Part shown: one piece after another, positions 55,416 through 64,000 of the stretch
Layout of the letters: every line of letters begins with the position of its first letter
Numbering within the stretch: position 1 is the stretch's first letter
Source of the DNA: Ophiostoma sp. CBS 140.51
Taxonomy: Eukaryota > Ascomycota > Sordariomycetes > Ophiostomatales > Ophiostomataceae
Length of the DNA stretch: 64,000 nt
Reading direction: 5' to 3'
Assembly (NCBI GenBank): GCA_029298735.1
Contig: JANSLP010000119.1
Coordinates: 24,054 to 88,053, forward strand
The notes under the pieces: generated by a model
Seen by the model: only the letters and a program-made list of their open reading frames with translations
Databases searched by the model: none
What the model was told of the DNA's origin: nothing
Translations under genes and position numbers: made by a program

Positions 55416-57246
55416 TTACTTGTTACCAGCCCAGCGCAAAGCATTCTTGACAAACGTGCTCTCGTGCACCTTGAGGCGAAGACGCTTGCCGTAAAAGTAG
55501 AGGAAGAGGCCCCAGAGAGCACCGACCGAGTTGATCATGCCGATCAAGAAAAAGACCTGGACGGGACCTGAGCGGACAAGCCAGTCGTGGATGAAGAAGC
55601 CAGCAGCAAAGGTCAAGACGCCCTTGGCCAAGGTAACCACAGCATACCCATCCTGGGCGTACTGACGATGGCAGTCGAGCAAGTAGGCGTTGGAAACAAG
55701 GGACAAGACCTGGCCGCCGAACGCCGACAAACCAAAGAAGAAGACGGGAGCAAACCAGTGGATCTTGTTGTGGACGGCGAGGCCGAAGCCCCAGTAGCCG
55801 GCCAAGTTGGCAAGGAAGGCGGGGATACAGAGGATAATACGGAACTCGGGCTCGTACACACCATTGTTGCGGCGGGACAGCTTGACGGCAAGCCAGTCCG
55901 TCACAGGACCCGGTACAAGATTGCCAAGGAGGTCGCCAACAAACGGTGACAGGACAGTGAGACCAATGTTGCCAGTGCTGAAGTTGTAGGGCGCGGCACC
56001 AAAGATGCTGGACAAACTCAGGGACGTAGCGATGGAGAAGGCGACGGTACAGGCATAGCAGTACGCGGCCCAAGCAACACCAGGCAAGAGCAGTGTAGCA
56101 AACGGCGACAAAAGCGAGCGAATGTAGCTCTCGCGGCTGAAGCGACCGCGGTAGAGACGGAGGGACTGGAGGTATGACTCGGGCTGGTCGTTGGAAGTAG
56201 AGGCGGGCCTGCCACTCTCGCCATCGTCGCTGGTAGCCGATTGCTTATTGACGACGGTCGACGAGACAGGAGCTGTCTGCTTCTCGTCTACCTGCTCACC
56301 GTCAGACGACGATACGTCGTTATCGATATCAATTTCAAGAGCCTTGGACCGGTTGTAAGCAGTCTCGGGCACCAAAAAGAAGAAGACAATGGCGTAGACG
56401 GAGGTGACAATAACGGCATAGCGGTAGGCCCAGATGTAGCTTTGGTGGGCGACAATTTGCGAGGCAATAACCTGGCCGAGGGAGTTGCCAGCACTCAACG
56501 AGACATGCCACAAAGCGAGGTGGAAGCCGCGCTGATGGACGAAGAAAATATCACCGACACTGGAGCTGACAAGGTATTCGACGGGCGCCGAGAAGAGACC
56601 GAACAGAGCACGGCCGGCGTAGATGTATTTCATGCTGCCGGGGCGGGCAAGAATAATGCTGTAGCTGATGACGCTGAAGACGGTGGCAAGGAAGATGACT
56701 GCAGGGGAAAGGCAGACTGTCAGAAAAAGAAACGACAAAAAAAAAGGAAACCAGCAAAATAGGGCGAGAAAGTCTTACCCGGCCGTTTTCCGTAGATACG
56801 CGCCAGAGGGGCGGACAGAATGGCGCCGATACCGAGACAGAGAACAACAAGAGAGGCGGACCGGGTCATGTCGGTGACGCTGGCACCAATTGTCTTGGCC
56901 ATAGATGTGGCTGCCGGGTTGAGAAACTGGCTGATACCCGAGGCGAGTGCGGCGCCAAAAGAGAGGAGGTAGCTGACATAGAGCTTCTTGTTATAAGACC
57001 AGTCTGGAAACCACGAGCGTCAGCAGAGAAACACACCTTGGGACAATACCGTTTGTCGGATTACCTACTCAACGGATCATTTGGAGAGTCCGACGGTTGA
57101 GGCGCCAGGACAACGTCCGCGTGCCGACCGGTGCCATGCTTCAGGTTGGCCGTCACACGGAGGGTGGCTTCGTCTTCGCCTTCGAGCTGCACAGTACCCG
57201 GGACCTCCTTGGACCGGTCGCGTGGCTCAAGAACGCCGAGACCCAT
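55416..57246 (-). CDS. Major facilitator superfamily transporter
   Basis: Three exons on minus (57246-57069, 57003-56779, 56698-55416) give 561 residues. Using the GTAGGT donor at 57068 (the nearby GTAATC is rejected) regenerates the family-typical DPLNWS motif directly before the first transmembrane helix. The second junction gives IYGKRPVIFLATVFS, the motif-A-like loop between helices 2 and 3. About twelve hydrophobic segments are visible, separated by a long charged, Ser-rich central loop (about 265-310), as in fungal DHA1/HOL1-like exporters and polyamine or drug carriers. The cargo is unknown. It lies between the FAD dehydrogenase and the IPNS-like oxygenase, all on minus, so it might export or import a product of that neighbourhood. 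Confidence 0.88.
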
Positions 57247-58207
57247 GATTTCTGTGTGTTGTATTATGTTGTGTCGGTGAGGACGGGTGTTGACTGAAAT
57301 GGAGTGGGAGTGATAATAATAACGACGTGTCAAAGAATCACGGAAACTGGAGAGCAAGGATCGCCACGTTGTTACTTATAAGTTTAATATTTCGACCTTA
57401 ATTCACCCTCCATCAAGAAGACACGATCCAGACGCGACACCACAGGAAAATCGATTCAATAATACGATGGAACCCATCAGAGCTCGCCATCCTGGTGTAT
57501 ACGACGTGATGGCACATGTTGATGGACAGAAAGGCCTTGTTGCCACCTGCAATCCTAGTAAAGACAAAAGAGACAAGGGCGAGGGCCACGACGCTCGGCC
57601 AGTCCCACGTTTCCGTGCCGGCGTTCTACAGCACCCTATGGTATCGCCGAGCAGGGGATGGAAAAGGAAATTCAAGATGGAGGAAAAATCGTGGAGCGTC
57701 AGGGTCTTGTTGACGGCGGTGCCATTTTCGGCTAGTCTTGTTCCAATCACATCGCCGAAACGTGCACCTCCGCCCCGGACAGAAGCATTTTATGTCTTGG
57801 CCCGGGTCGTTTTGACTCCTTTATGGGAACGGCGTTGTATTCAGGAAAAAGACGCCATCGAGGCCATCATGACCATAATATCCGAGAAGACAGCAAATTG
57901 ACTCTTTCGTTTGGGCTGCACCGCGTGCGATCGATGGTAAATCCATCATTTCCACTTGCCACATCGAAAAATGAAAGAGAATGTATTATAGCATGAAAAT
58001 TGGTATCGTCGATGGAAGAAATAATTATGGGAAGCATGATTTCTAACTGATACTGATGGCACATAATTTTCAAAGGTGAAATCAATCAAATTGAGTGACT
58101 GTGCAAGCTACACTTATGCTGTGGTATCGTATAATTCAATCTATTATTTTGATGCATTTGCACATGTACATAAGGTATTGTAGGGATCATAACAACGTCT
58201 CTAGCAT
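57247..58207. other. Intergenic region between MFS and IPNS-like genes
   Basis: Contains the MFS promoter and the 3' end of the IPNS-like gene. An open frame on plus (57467-57901, 144 codons) has no recognised domain and weak context; the segment 57940-58190 is AT-rich. No gene is called. Confidence 0.45.
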
Positions 58208-59329
58208 TTAGTTATCCGGCCGAGAAGCGGCAAAGCGGCGCATCATATATTCGCCGCACGAGATGGGCTCGTACTTGGCCGGGTGCTCCTCGTCAATGCA
58301 CGTAGACACAACACTGAGGGTCTCGTTGGGGTTAGGGCCAAAGAAAAAGGGCATACTGATGCGGTCCTCCTCACTCTGGTTGAACACACGGTGGACCGTT
58401 GACTTGAACTTTCCATTTGACAGGCGCGTCAGAAAATCGGCCGTGTTCACCACAATCGTACCCTCAATTGGGCTCGCCTTGATCCACCGACCGTCAACGT
58501 CCAGAACCTGCAAGCCGCCAATCATGTCCTGCCATAGCAGCGTGAAGCACTGCAGGTCTGTGTGCGAGCCGATGCCAATCTCTGCGCCCTTCTTGTCCTC
58601 GCTCGCCAAGACACTGGCCGGCTGGCCCGGATAAAAGTTGAGAACGGCATCGGCGCCTGGGTAGGTTGTGACGGCATCAAAGTAGTTCTCAGGAAGGTCG
58701 AGCACAAGCGCAAAGACGCGAATCAACCGCCGTGCAAGCTGCAGGCAGTGCTGCCAGTACGTAATGATGGCACTCTCAAAGCCCTCGATGTGTGCCGTGG
58801 CGTCCCAAATGTACCGCTCGCCACGAATATACGGCTTAATGCCTTCAGGCACGGCCGATGGGTCTTCTTCGTCTTTGTGAATGGGATCATTCTCGGGCTG
58901 GTAGCGGTAGAAGAAGGCCTCCTTGTTGTCGGCGCGCTCAGCCGGGCTGGTTCGGCGTGTATGCACATCGAACCACCCATTGAAGAACTTGGAGTGCACA
59001 GTCGATGCTGGCTCCTTCTCGTCGCGCGGCTGTCGGAAAAACAGCTTGGCATGTTTGCCCGCGTTGTCAATGACTTCCTCGGGGATGCCGTGGTTCTTGA
59101 TGTAGAAAAAACCGTATGTCTCAACGGCCTTTTTAACCTCGGTGGCCAGGTCCTTGCGTGCCTCGAAATCGCCAAACAGCCGAGCAATGTCGATCACCGG
59201 GATCTCGGCCGCCGTGGCTAGGCGAGGTGCTTCTATCGACACCGTCTGCACCACGTTGCCGTCCAGCGTACGAAGCTGGAGCTGGTACGTGCCGGGCAGC
59301 GATGTTGTGGTTGTAGTTGTGGTAGACAT
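58208..59329 (-). CDS. Isopenicillin-N-synthase-like 2OG-Fe(II) oxygenase
   Basis: A 373-residue, single-exon oxygenase with the DIOX_N domain (IPVIDIARLFGDFEAR, and the GFFYIKNHGIP motif) followed by the 2OG-FeII_Oxy domain. Iron ligands are His256 and Asp258 (SHTDLQCFTLLWQD) and His313 (STVHRVF), and the 2-oxoglutarate salt-bridge Arg323 lies in the R-x-S motif (DRISMPFFF). The active site is therefore complete. Such enzymes do hydroxylation, desaturation or ring closure in metabolite pathways. The ATG at 59329 was chosen over the upstream in-frame ATG at 59413, because it gives a sensible N-terminus after the CT-rich leader, with an ACA at -3; the upstream extension would add 28 residues. 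It sits in a codirectional group with the MFS and FAD dehydrogenase genes. Confidence 0.9.
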   Translation of the reverse strand: MSTTTTTTTSLPGTYQLQLRTLDGNVVQTVSIEAPRLATAAEIPVIDIARLFGDFEARKDLATEVKKAVETYGFFYIKNHGIPEEVIDNAGKHAKLFFRQPRDEKEPASTVHSKFFNGWFDVHTRRTSPAERADNKEAFFYRYQPENDPIHKDEEDPSAVPEGIKPYIRGERYIWDATAHIEGFESAIITYWQHCLQLARRLIRVFALVLDLPENYFDAVTTYPGADAVLNFYPGQPASVLASEDKKGAEIGIGSHTDLQCFTLLWQDMIGGLQVLDVDGRWIKASPIEGTIVVNTADFLTRLSNGKFKSTVHRVFNQSEEDRISMPFFFGPNPNETLSVVSTCIDEEHPAKYEPISCGEYMMRRFAASRPDN

Positions 59330-62300
59330 TGTGGAAGCGGGTGTGGAGGGAAGCGTCAAAGTGGTTATTTCGGATTGGCTTGTGTGCATGTGAGGGCCCT
59401 CACACTCTGTCAATTCGACGCAGGGGAGTCAAAATTAATATAGGCAACCTTTGGTGAAACACTGGAGAATTCTTTACAAGTCTCGAAAGATTCTAGCAGA
59501 CATCCCGTGATTTCAAAGAACGATGGCCAGTGACGGCCGTGATTCAAAAATAATGGTATCGATTGGTGGCCTCTATCCGAAAGAAGCATCGCCGGTGCTG
59601 TTGACGCCATTTGTAGCACGAACGACGCAACGTCGTCGACTACGGCGAAACGACCTGTTCCACGCTATCTCCGAATATAATCAGTTTGTGAAGGAATAAT
59701 CAATGCTTTTGTCTCGTATAACACACGGATTGCAGATAAGAGACATTTCAAAGGAACGGAGAGACATATTGAAAGTGAACCCGTTAACGCTAGAAGCTGC
59801 CAGAAGAACCACAGTGAATACAATGCAGTACGATTAATTAGGGCGACAACTGTTTTTATTTTATTTTATTTTATTTTTTTCAAACCGAAACCAACGCCAA
59901 CGCAATAACCGATCACCGTTCTCGGCCGCAAATTTTTTCTCACTGGCGCCCCCCCTTTTTTCTCTAGAGCCTCGTTAGCTTCGAGCTTTCGTCAAGCTGC
60001 ACAACGAAAGACGACACCGGCAGGCGGGCGGTCCATCGGGGTCCTTCGGCCGTCGGCCAGCATCCACCAAGTTTTCAGACTTTCGACATAACAAGTTCGC
60101 AGGCAGCGGCGGCGTCCCCTTTTTGGCAACTCCTCTCTCTGGGTTTCCGCACCCACACCAAGAACAATACCAAGAAGCCAAAAATTGCGACATCCTGTAG
60201 CCTCTCGTTTTCTTCGACCTTTTTCTTCTACAAGGTTCAAACCAGGTCCCACTGGAAACGAAGACCGAGGAGTGGGCTCTCTTTTGGTGCATTCTCTTTG
60301 GTGCATGACAAGCCTACTAAAAACGTGGGGGCCTATTTCTTTTTTCCATTCTTTGCCTTCATCCCAATTTTTCTTCTTCGCCAAACAGCGTCATCTGTCT
60401 GCCAAGAGCAGTCAAACCAACGAAACGGAGTGGCGGAAATACACACGAAACAAATAGTTGGCTAGTTTTGTGTGGTGGTGGGCGAGTTTAGGGCAGTTGG
60501 CCAGTTCAGTTTCACCTCCTCGCTATTTGAGCTTTCGTTCCCGTTTGAAGAACAAACCAAGAACCACCGGCGCCAGGAACGAGATGCCAGAACTCCAGAA
60601 CCAAACGATATGGAAGTCAAGGGAGACAACAATATTGAAATAGAGGAGGGCGTACAATGGCCCAGATGACCAGAAGGATGGGACATAGTCGAATCGTCGA
60701 TGGCAGGCACGATGAATATCGGGGCCGTCCACTCACACCTCCTTCGTGCATTGGTCGTAGTTGCCATATCTTGGCTTTGGTTCTCTTTCCCCGTGGCATC
60801 CGCCGCACTTTCGCTCTCTCGCGCCTCGCCCATTCCCTCCCCCAGCGGGCCGCCGAGACATGTCAAAAGTAACGACATAACGCACTGTTGTTGCCGGCAG
60901 ACCCGGTGTATGTTTGTATGCTTGTTCACGTACTTTGTGACTACCTCCAAATGACACATTCCTGCATTTCCTTGCCCTGTGGGAAAAGGGAAGGTGTAGA
61001 CTTCACTCTGGGAGCTACTCATACTGAGTGGCAGATGACGGTTAACCGCCAACGGCGAGGCTGACACTCTACGAAAGAACACAAAAGGAACATTCGTAGT
61101 GCTCACTTTGGAAGCTCGTAGAGATAGAGATGACCTACGGCATAGACGCTTGCATTCCGCCCCTACTTTCCGTCTCTGGTCCTTTTTTCTTACTTTGCCT
61201 CGCTTGCTCTTTCGGCCCATTTTCGTTCAGTGTCGTCAAACGTGGATGTTGGTGCTGTCGCATTCGGTGTGGTCTCCATTATTCTTTCTAGAGATTCGTA
61301 GTCTCCTCGGTGTCTCTACTTTTTTGACTGGAGACTGTTCGCGACGGCGAGCGGCGACAGCCATGCTCGCCCTGAAGTCCTCAGGCCCTGTCGTAGATCG
61401 TTTCCACAATGGAGCCCATGCGAAGTCGCAGCTCCTATCCCACGAAAGCTCCATCCTCAACGAAACTTGCGTCAGAAAGAAGAAAAGTTTTTTCGAGATC
61501 TCCAGCGGCCATTGGGGAACAGTGAATTACTCCTTGTGGAATAGCTGTCAGAGAGAGCCTGGTTCTGCAGGCTGGCCCTTGTCCATAAAAAATGCCCACT
61601 GTAAGAGAGAGGACCCTCTCAACGTCGCATTGCCTGTTTCGCACATCCCGGTGACGGATTGGGATTCTCCAAAGGAACCCTTCCAAGGAGAGTGAGTGAC
61701 GTTGAATGCGCCAAGGATGTCAAAAACGGTAAAATAGGATGGCAAAATGTAGACGAGTCAGAATAAATTTCTAAACATATGTAGAACGCACGCTATGCTC
61801 AAGATGAAGACCCAAGTAAGACAAAAGAAAGGTTGACTGGTTCAATGATGTTCTTCAATTCTCAAAACGCCCCCAAGAAAAAGCCTCCGTCTCCCAAAAT
61901 AACCGTTTGGAATATTGTACTCCGTATATAATAACGAATGTCAAAAAATAGACGCTAAATGGCCTGTTCCTGAAATGAACAATGAAATAAACTCCCCTGT
62001 TTGCGCCCCTGTATATTGTGGTAGTGTCCGTCTGTTGCTTGTTAGCAAGCTGCTAGCTGGTAGCTGTAGTGTGGTGGTGTTTTGTGTTGGTTGGGTTGGT
62101 CTGCTTTGTTCGACTTTGAGCTCCGGCCGGCCGTTTCATCATGCGTTGTAGAAATTTCCACGAAACCCCCAAAGGGGAAATCGAGGTTGGCGAGCAAAAA
62201 AGAGAGGAAAGAGAGTCGAACGTCGAATGTGAGCAGCAGCAATGGCAAGCACGTCGTATGCAGCGAGAGAGAAAAAAAGGTAGTAGTATGCAGAGAAAAC

Positions 62301-62696
62301 CGAAAGATGAAAAAACGTAGATGAAACACCAAGATGAATGGTACCAGAGAGAACAAGAAAAAAGACAAGCAAAAATCCAAATAGCCAAATAACCCCTCCC
62401 AAGAAAAACAGTCATGATAATATTTTTTTCACGCCTTTTAAAAGAAACAGTCCGTCCGAGCAAAAGAGAGAAGAAATCAAGAACAAATAAACACCCCGTG
62501 TGAACCTGGCCTATAACCCCGTGTGAAGCAATGGCAAAAAATGACAAAAGTAACAAAAATGGGGGTAAACAGATATATGCAGAGAAAGTTTCCGCCGCTT
62601 TATATAGAGAGAATCGTTTTGCGCTTTTCGCTAGTTTTTTTGGTTTTTCGTTTGGTTTGGAACAGAAAAAAAAAGACTCTTTCTGCGGGACCATGT
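59330..62696. other. Long intergenic region, 3.4 kb
   Basis: Between the 2OG oxygenase and copper-fist genes. It includes a TTTTA microsatellite (59853-59880), an A/G-rich stretch, and an exact direct repeat of CCCCGTGTGAA (62493-62503 and 62517-62527). Open frames at 60462-61220 (-), 61099-61695 (+) and 62053-62694 (-) have no domain. The last part (62400-62690) is probably the 3' UTR of the copper-fist gene. Confidence 0.45.
59853..59880. repeat. (TTTTA)n microsatellite
   Basis: About five TTTTA units ending in a T-run. Pentanucleotide simple repeat in an AT-rich spacer. Confidence 0.8.
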
Positions 62697-64000
62697 TTAC
62701 TTGGTAGCCCAGAAAGAGATCACGTCCGACTCGGGAGACTCGGTCATCGAGGGAAGACCCTGGTAGTCGTTCATCCAGAGTGCGGAATCGTCGTCGTCCC
62801 GGCCAGGCATTTGCGGCATACCAGCCAGAGCCTGGAGGCTCGAGAGGTCGTCGCTGGCACCGGCCAGAGGCGTCGGAAGGAACTTGTTACCCGCCTTAAG
62901 GTAACGAAGCTCGTTCATGTCGCTGCTGCCAGTGTTGCTGCGCACGTTGACGGCCGAGGTGGCAGCAGTAGGCAGGTGGAAGCTGCTGTTGGTGCGCGAA
63001 AAGGCAATGCTGCCGCTGGCTGCGTCGTTGAGGCCATCGTAGTCGTAATCGTAGTCGTACTCATCGAGGCCAGGAACCGTGGGCTCCTCAGCCTCCGAAA
63101 CCTCGCCAGAGGTGCCCGTGGTCATCGTCGGGGCCTGCTCGGAGCCGTTGTACTCGTAGCCAAAGTTACGCGTGAAGCCGAAGGCCTCAGCCGAAGCGAA
63201 CTTGTCGTCGGTGCTTGTGCTGAATCCGCGGTCAAAGTCGAGGCCGAACTGGCTCCAGTCGACAGAAGGTGCGCTCAGGCCGGCACTGAAAAGTGGCTGG
63301 TCAACCTGCTCGGGGCTGAAGGCGTTGTAGTTCGTGTAGCTGTTGTTAAAACCAACCATGCCCATGTTCAGAGGCGCAAGCTGACCGGTGCTGCTGGCAC
63401 CGCTGAGCTGAGGAAAGCTGCTAGCAAACATCAGAGGCGAAGCGGTCTCCGAGCGTGACCGGCGCTGTTGCGAGAGCTGTGCTGGGAGGAAAGTGCCGCA
63501 GTTGGTGGCAGCTGCAGCGGCGGCAGCAGCTTCTAATGAGCAGGCGTCTTCGGCGCCATTATCTGAGTCGGTGTTGCCATTGCTGTGGTTGTCGTCGAGG
63601 TCCTCTTCGTCGTGGCGGTTGCCGTTCTGCATAAAGCCGGACAGGGCGCCGGTGCTGCGAGCTGAGTTGATGCGGTTGATCGGGTACGGGTTCGACTTTT
63701 GCGAGACTGCCTTGGCGTGCTTCTGAGACAGTGGTTTGTGGCGGCCATGTTCGTCGAACGTGAGCGTGCCTTCTGACCGCGTGGTGTTGGCGCGGCGGCG
63801 GCGGATCGGGTTCTTGTTGGACGGGCTGGCGTTGGCGGTGTTGGTTCCTGATGCTGCAGCTGAAGAAGCACCGATCATAATAGCAGAGGCAGAGGCAGAC
63901 ATGTCCAAGTCGTTCTTGAAGGCACAAGAGCAGCGGCCGCCGTGGTTGCAGCAGCAGCTTTCTCTGTGACCCTCAATGGCACCCAGGTGGATGCACTTGT
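62697..64000 (-). CDS. Copper-fist transcription factor (partial, 5' end off the window)
   Basis: C-terminal part of a copper-fist DNA-binding regulator, cut at 64000; about 434 residues are visible. The reading frame continues to the window edge with KCIHLGAI...H, then CCCNHGGRCSCAF at about 63920-63958. This Cys-rich CCC-N-HGGRCxCA element is characteristic of the Grisea/Mac1/Cuf1-type copper-responsive factors, where cysteines bind copper(I). The zinc- and DNA-binding N-terminal finger lies outside the window. The rest is Ala/Ser/Asn-rich, with a basic NPIRRRRANTTRSEGTLTF segment, an acidic Asp/Asn run, and a Tyr-Asp repeat (EYDYDYDYDGL), probable activation regions. The terminal SFWATK is the true C-terminus. 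Regulation by copper availability is expected but not visible here. Specific orthologue assignment is not possible. Confidence 0.85.
   Translation of the reverse strand, partial: KCIHLGAIEGHRESCCCNHGGRCSCAFKNDLDMSASASAIMIGASSAAASGTNTANASPSNKNPIRRRRANTTRSEGTLTFDEHGRHKPLSQKHAKAVSQKSNPYPINRINSARSTGALSGFMQNGNRHDEEDLDDNHSNGNTDSDNGAEDACSLEAAAAAAAATNCGTFLPAQLSQQRRSRSETASPLMFASSFPQLSGASSTGQLAPLNMGMVGFNNSYTNYNAFSPEQVDQPLFSAGLSAPSVDWSQFGLDFDRGFSTSTDDKFASAEAFGFTRNFGYEYNGSEQAPTMTTGTSGEVSEAEEPTVPGLDEYDYDYDYDGLNDAASGSIAFSRTNSSFHLPTAATSAVNVRSNTGSSDMNELRYLKAGNKFLPTPLAGASDDLSSLQALAGMPQMPGRDDDDSALWMNDYQGLPSMTESPESDVISFWATK

Noticed and set aside
57467..57901. 144-codon plus-strand frame between MFS and IPNS-like genes
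   Set aside because: No domain and no convincing start or leader; probably fortuitous.
60462..61220. 252-codon minus-strand frame, and a plus frame at 60700-60954 with a signal-peptide-like start
   Set aside because: No recognisable motif; hydrophobic stretch is isolated and no intron-consistent extension exists.

Overview
The window is nuclear DNA of a filamentous ascomycete (Pezizomycotina; a Sordariomycete is my best guess, order not resolvable by eye). The reasons are short spliceosomal introns (about 55-170 nt, GTRNGT donors, CTAAC-type branch points, YAG acceptors), GC-rich coding sequence with long CT-rich leaders, complex I subunit B18, a SIN3 corepressor, a GH18 chitinase, an AA7 oligosaccharide oxidase and a copper-fist transcription factor. 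No rRNA, tRNA, CRISPR array or intact transposon was recognised.

I call 21 protein genes. Left part (0-23 kb): a DMT-family membrane transporter (+), a MetE/YxjG-type methionine-synthase-like enzyme (+), NDUFB7 (+, three exons), argininosuccinate synthase (-, two exons), a small secreted protein (+, two exons), a flavin monooxygenase (+), a Ser/Thr-rich secreted protein (-), a GH18 chitinase (-), a Gfo/Idh/MocA oxidoreductase (-) and a secreted AA7 FAD oxidase (-). From 23.0 to 29.9 kb there is a gene-poor block, more AT-rich in places, with microsatellites and short tandem repeats. Middle (30-45.6 kb): a fumarate reductase fused to cytochrome b5 (-, three exons), a secreted FAS1-like protein (+, three exons), SIN3 (+, four coding exons and a probable 5'UTR intron) and acetyl-CoA acetyltransferase (-, four exons). 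Right part (46-64 kb): an APH-like kinase (+), a 2OG-Fe(II) oxygenase (+), a DsbA-like protein (+), then three same-strand genes on minus (KstD-like FAD dehydrogenase, MFS transporter, IPNS-like 2OG oxygenase), and finally a copper-fist transcription factor cut by the right edge.

Functionally this is mostly a mix of housekeeping genes (arginine, methionine and mevalonate/sterol metabolism, complex I, chromatin) and secreted or accessory oxidoreductases. The one stretch that looks like a possible functional module is 51.7-59.4 kb, where a FAD dehydrogenase, an exporter-like MFS protein and a 2OG oxygenase are adjacent and codirectional. This could be a small metabolite-modifying cluster, but no backbone synthase is visible. 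Exon boundaries below were derived by hand from splice signals, reading-frame continuity and recognisable family motifs; no alignment or RNA evidence was available.
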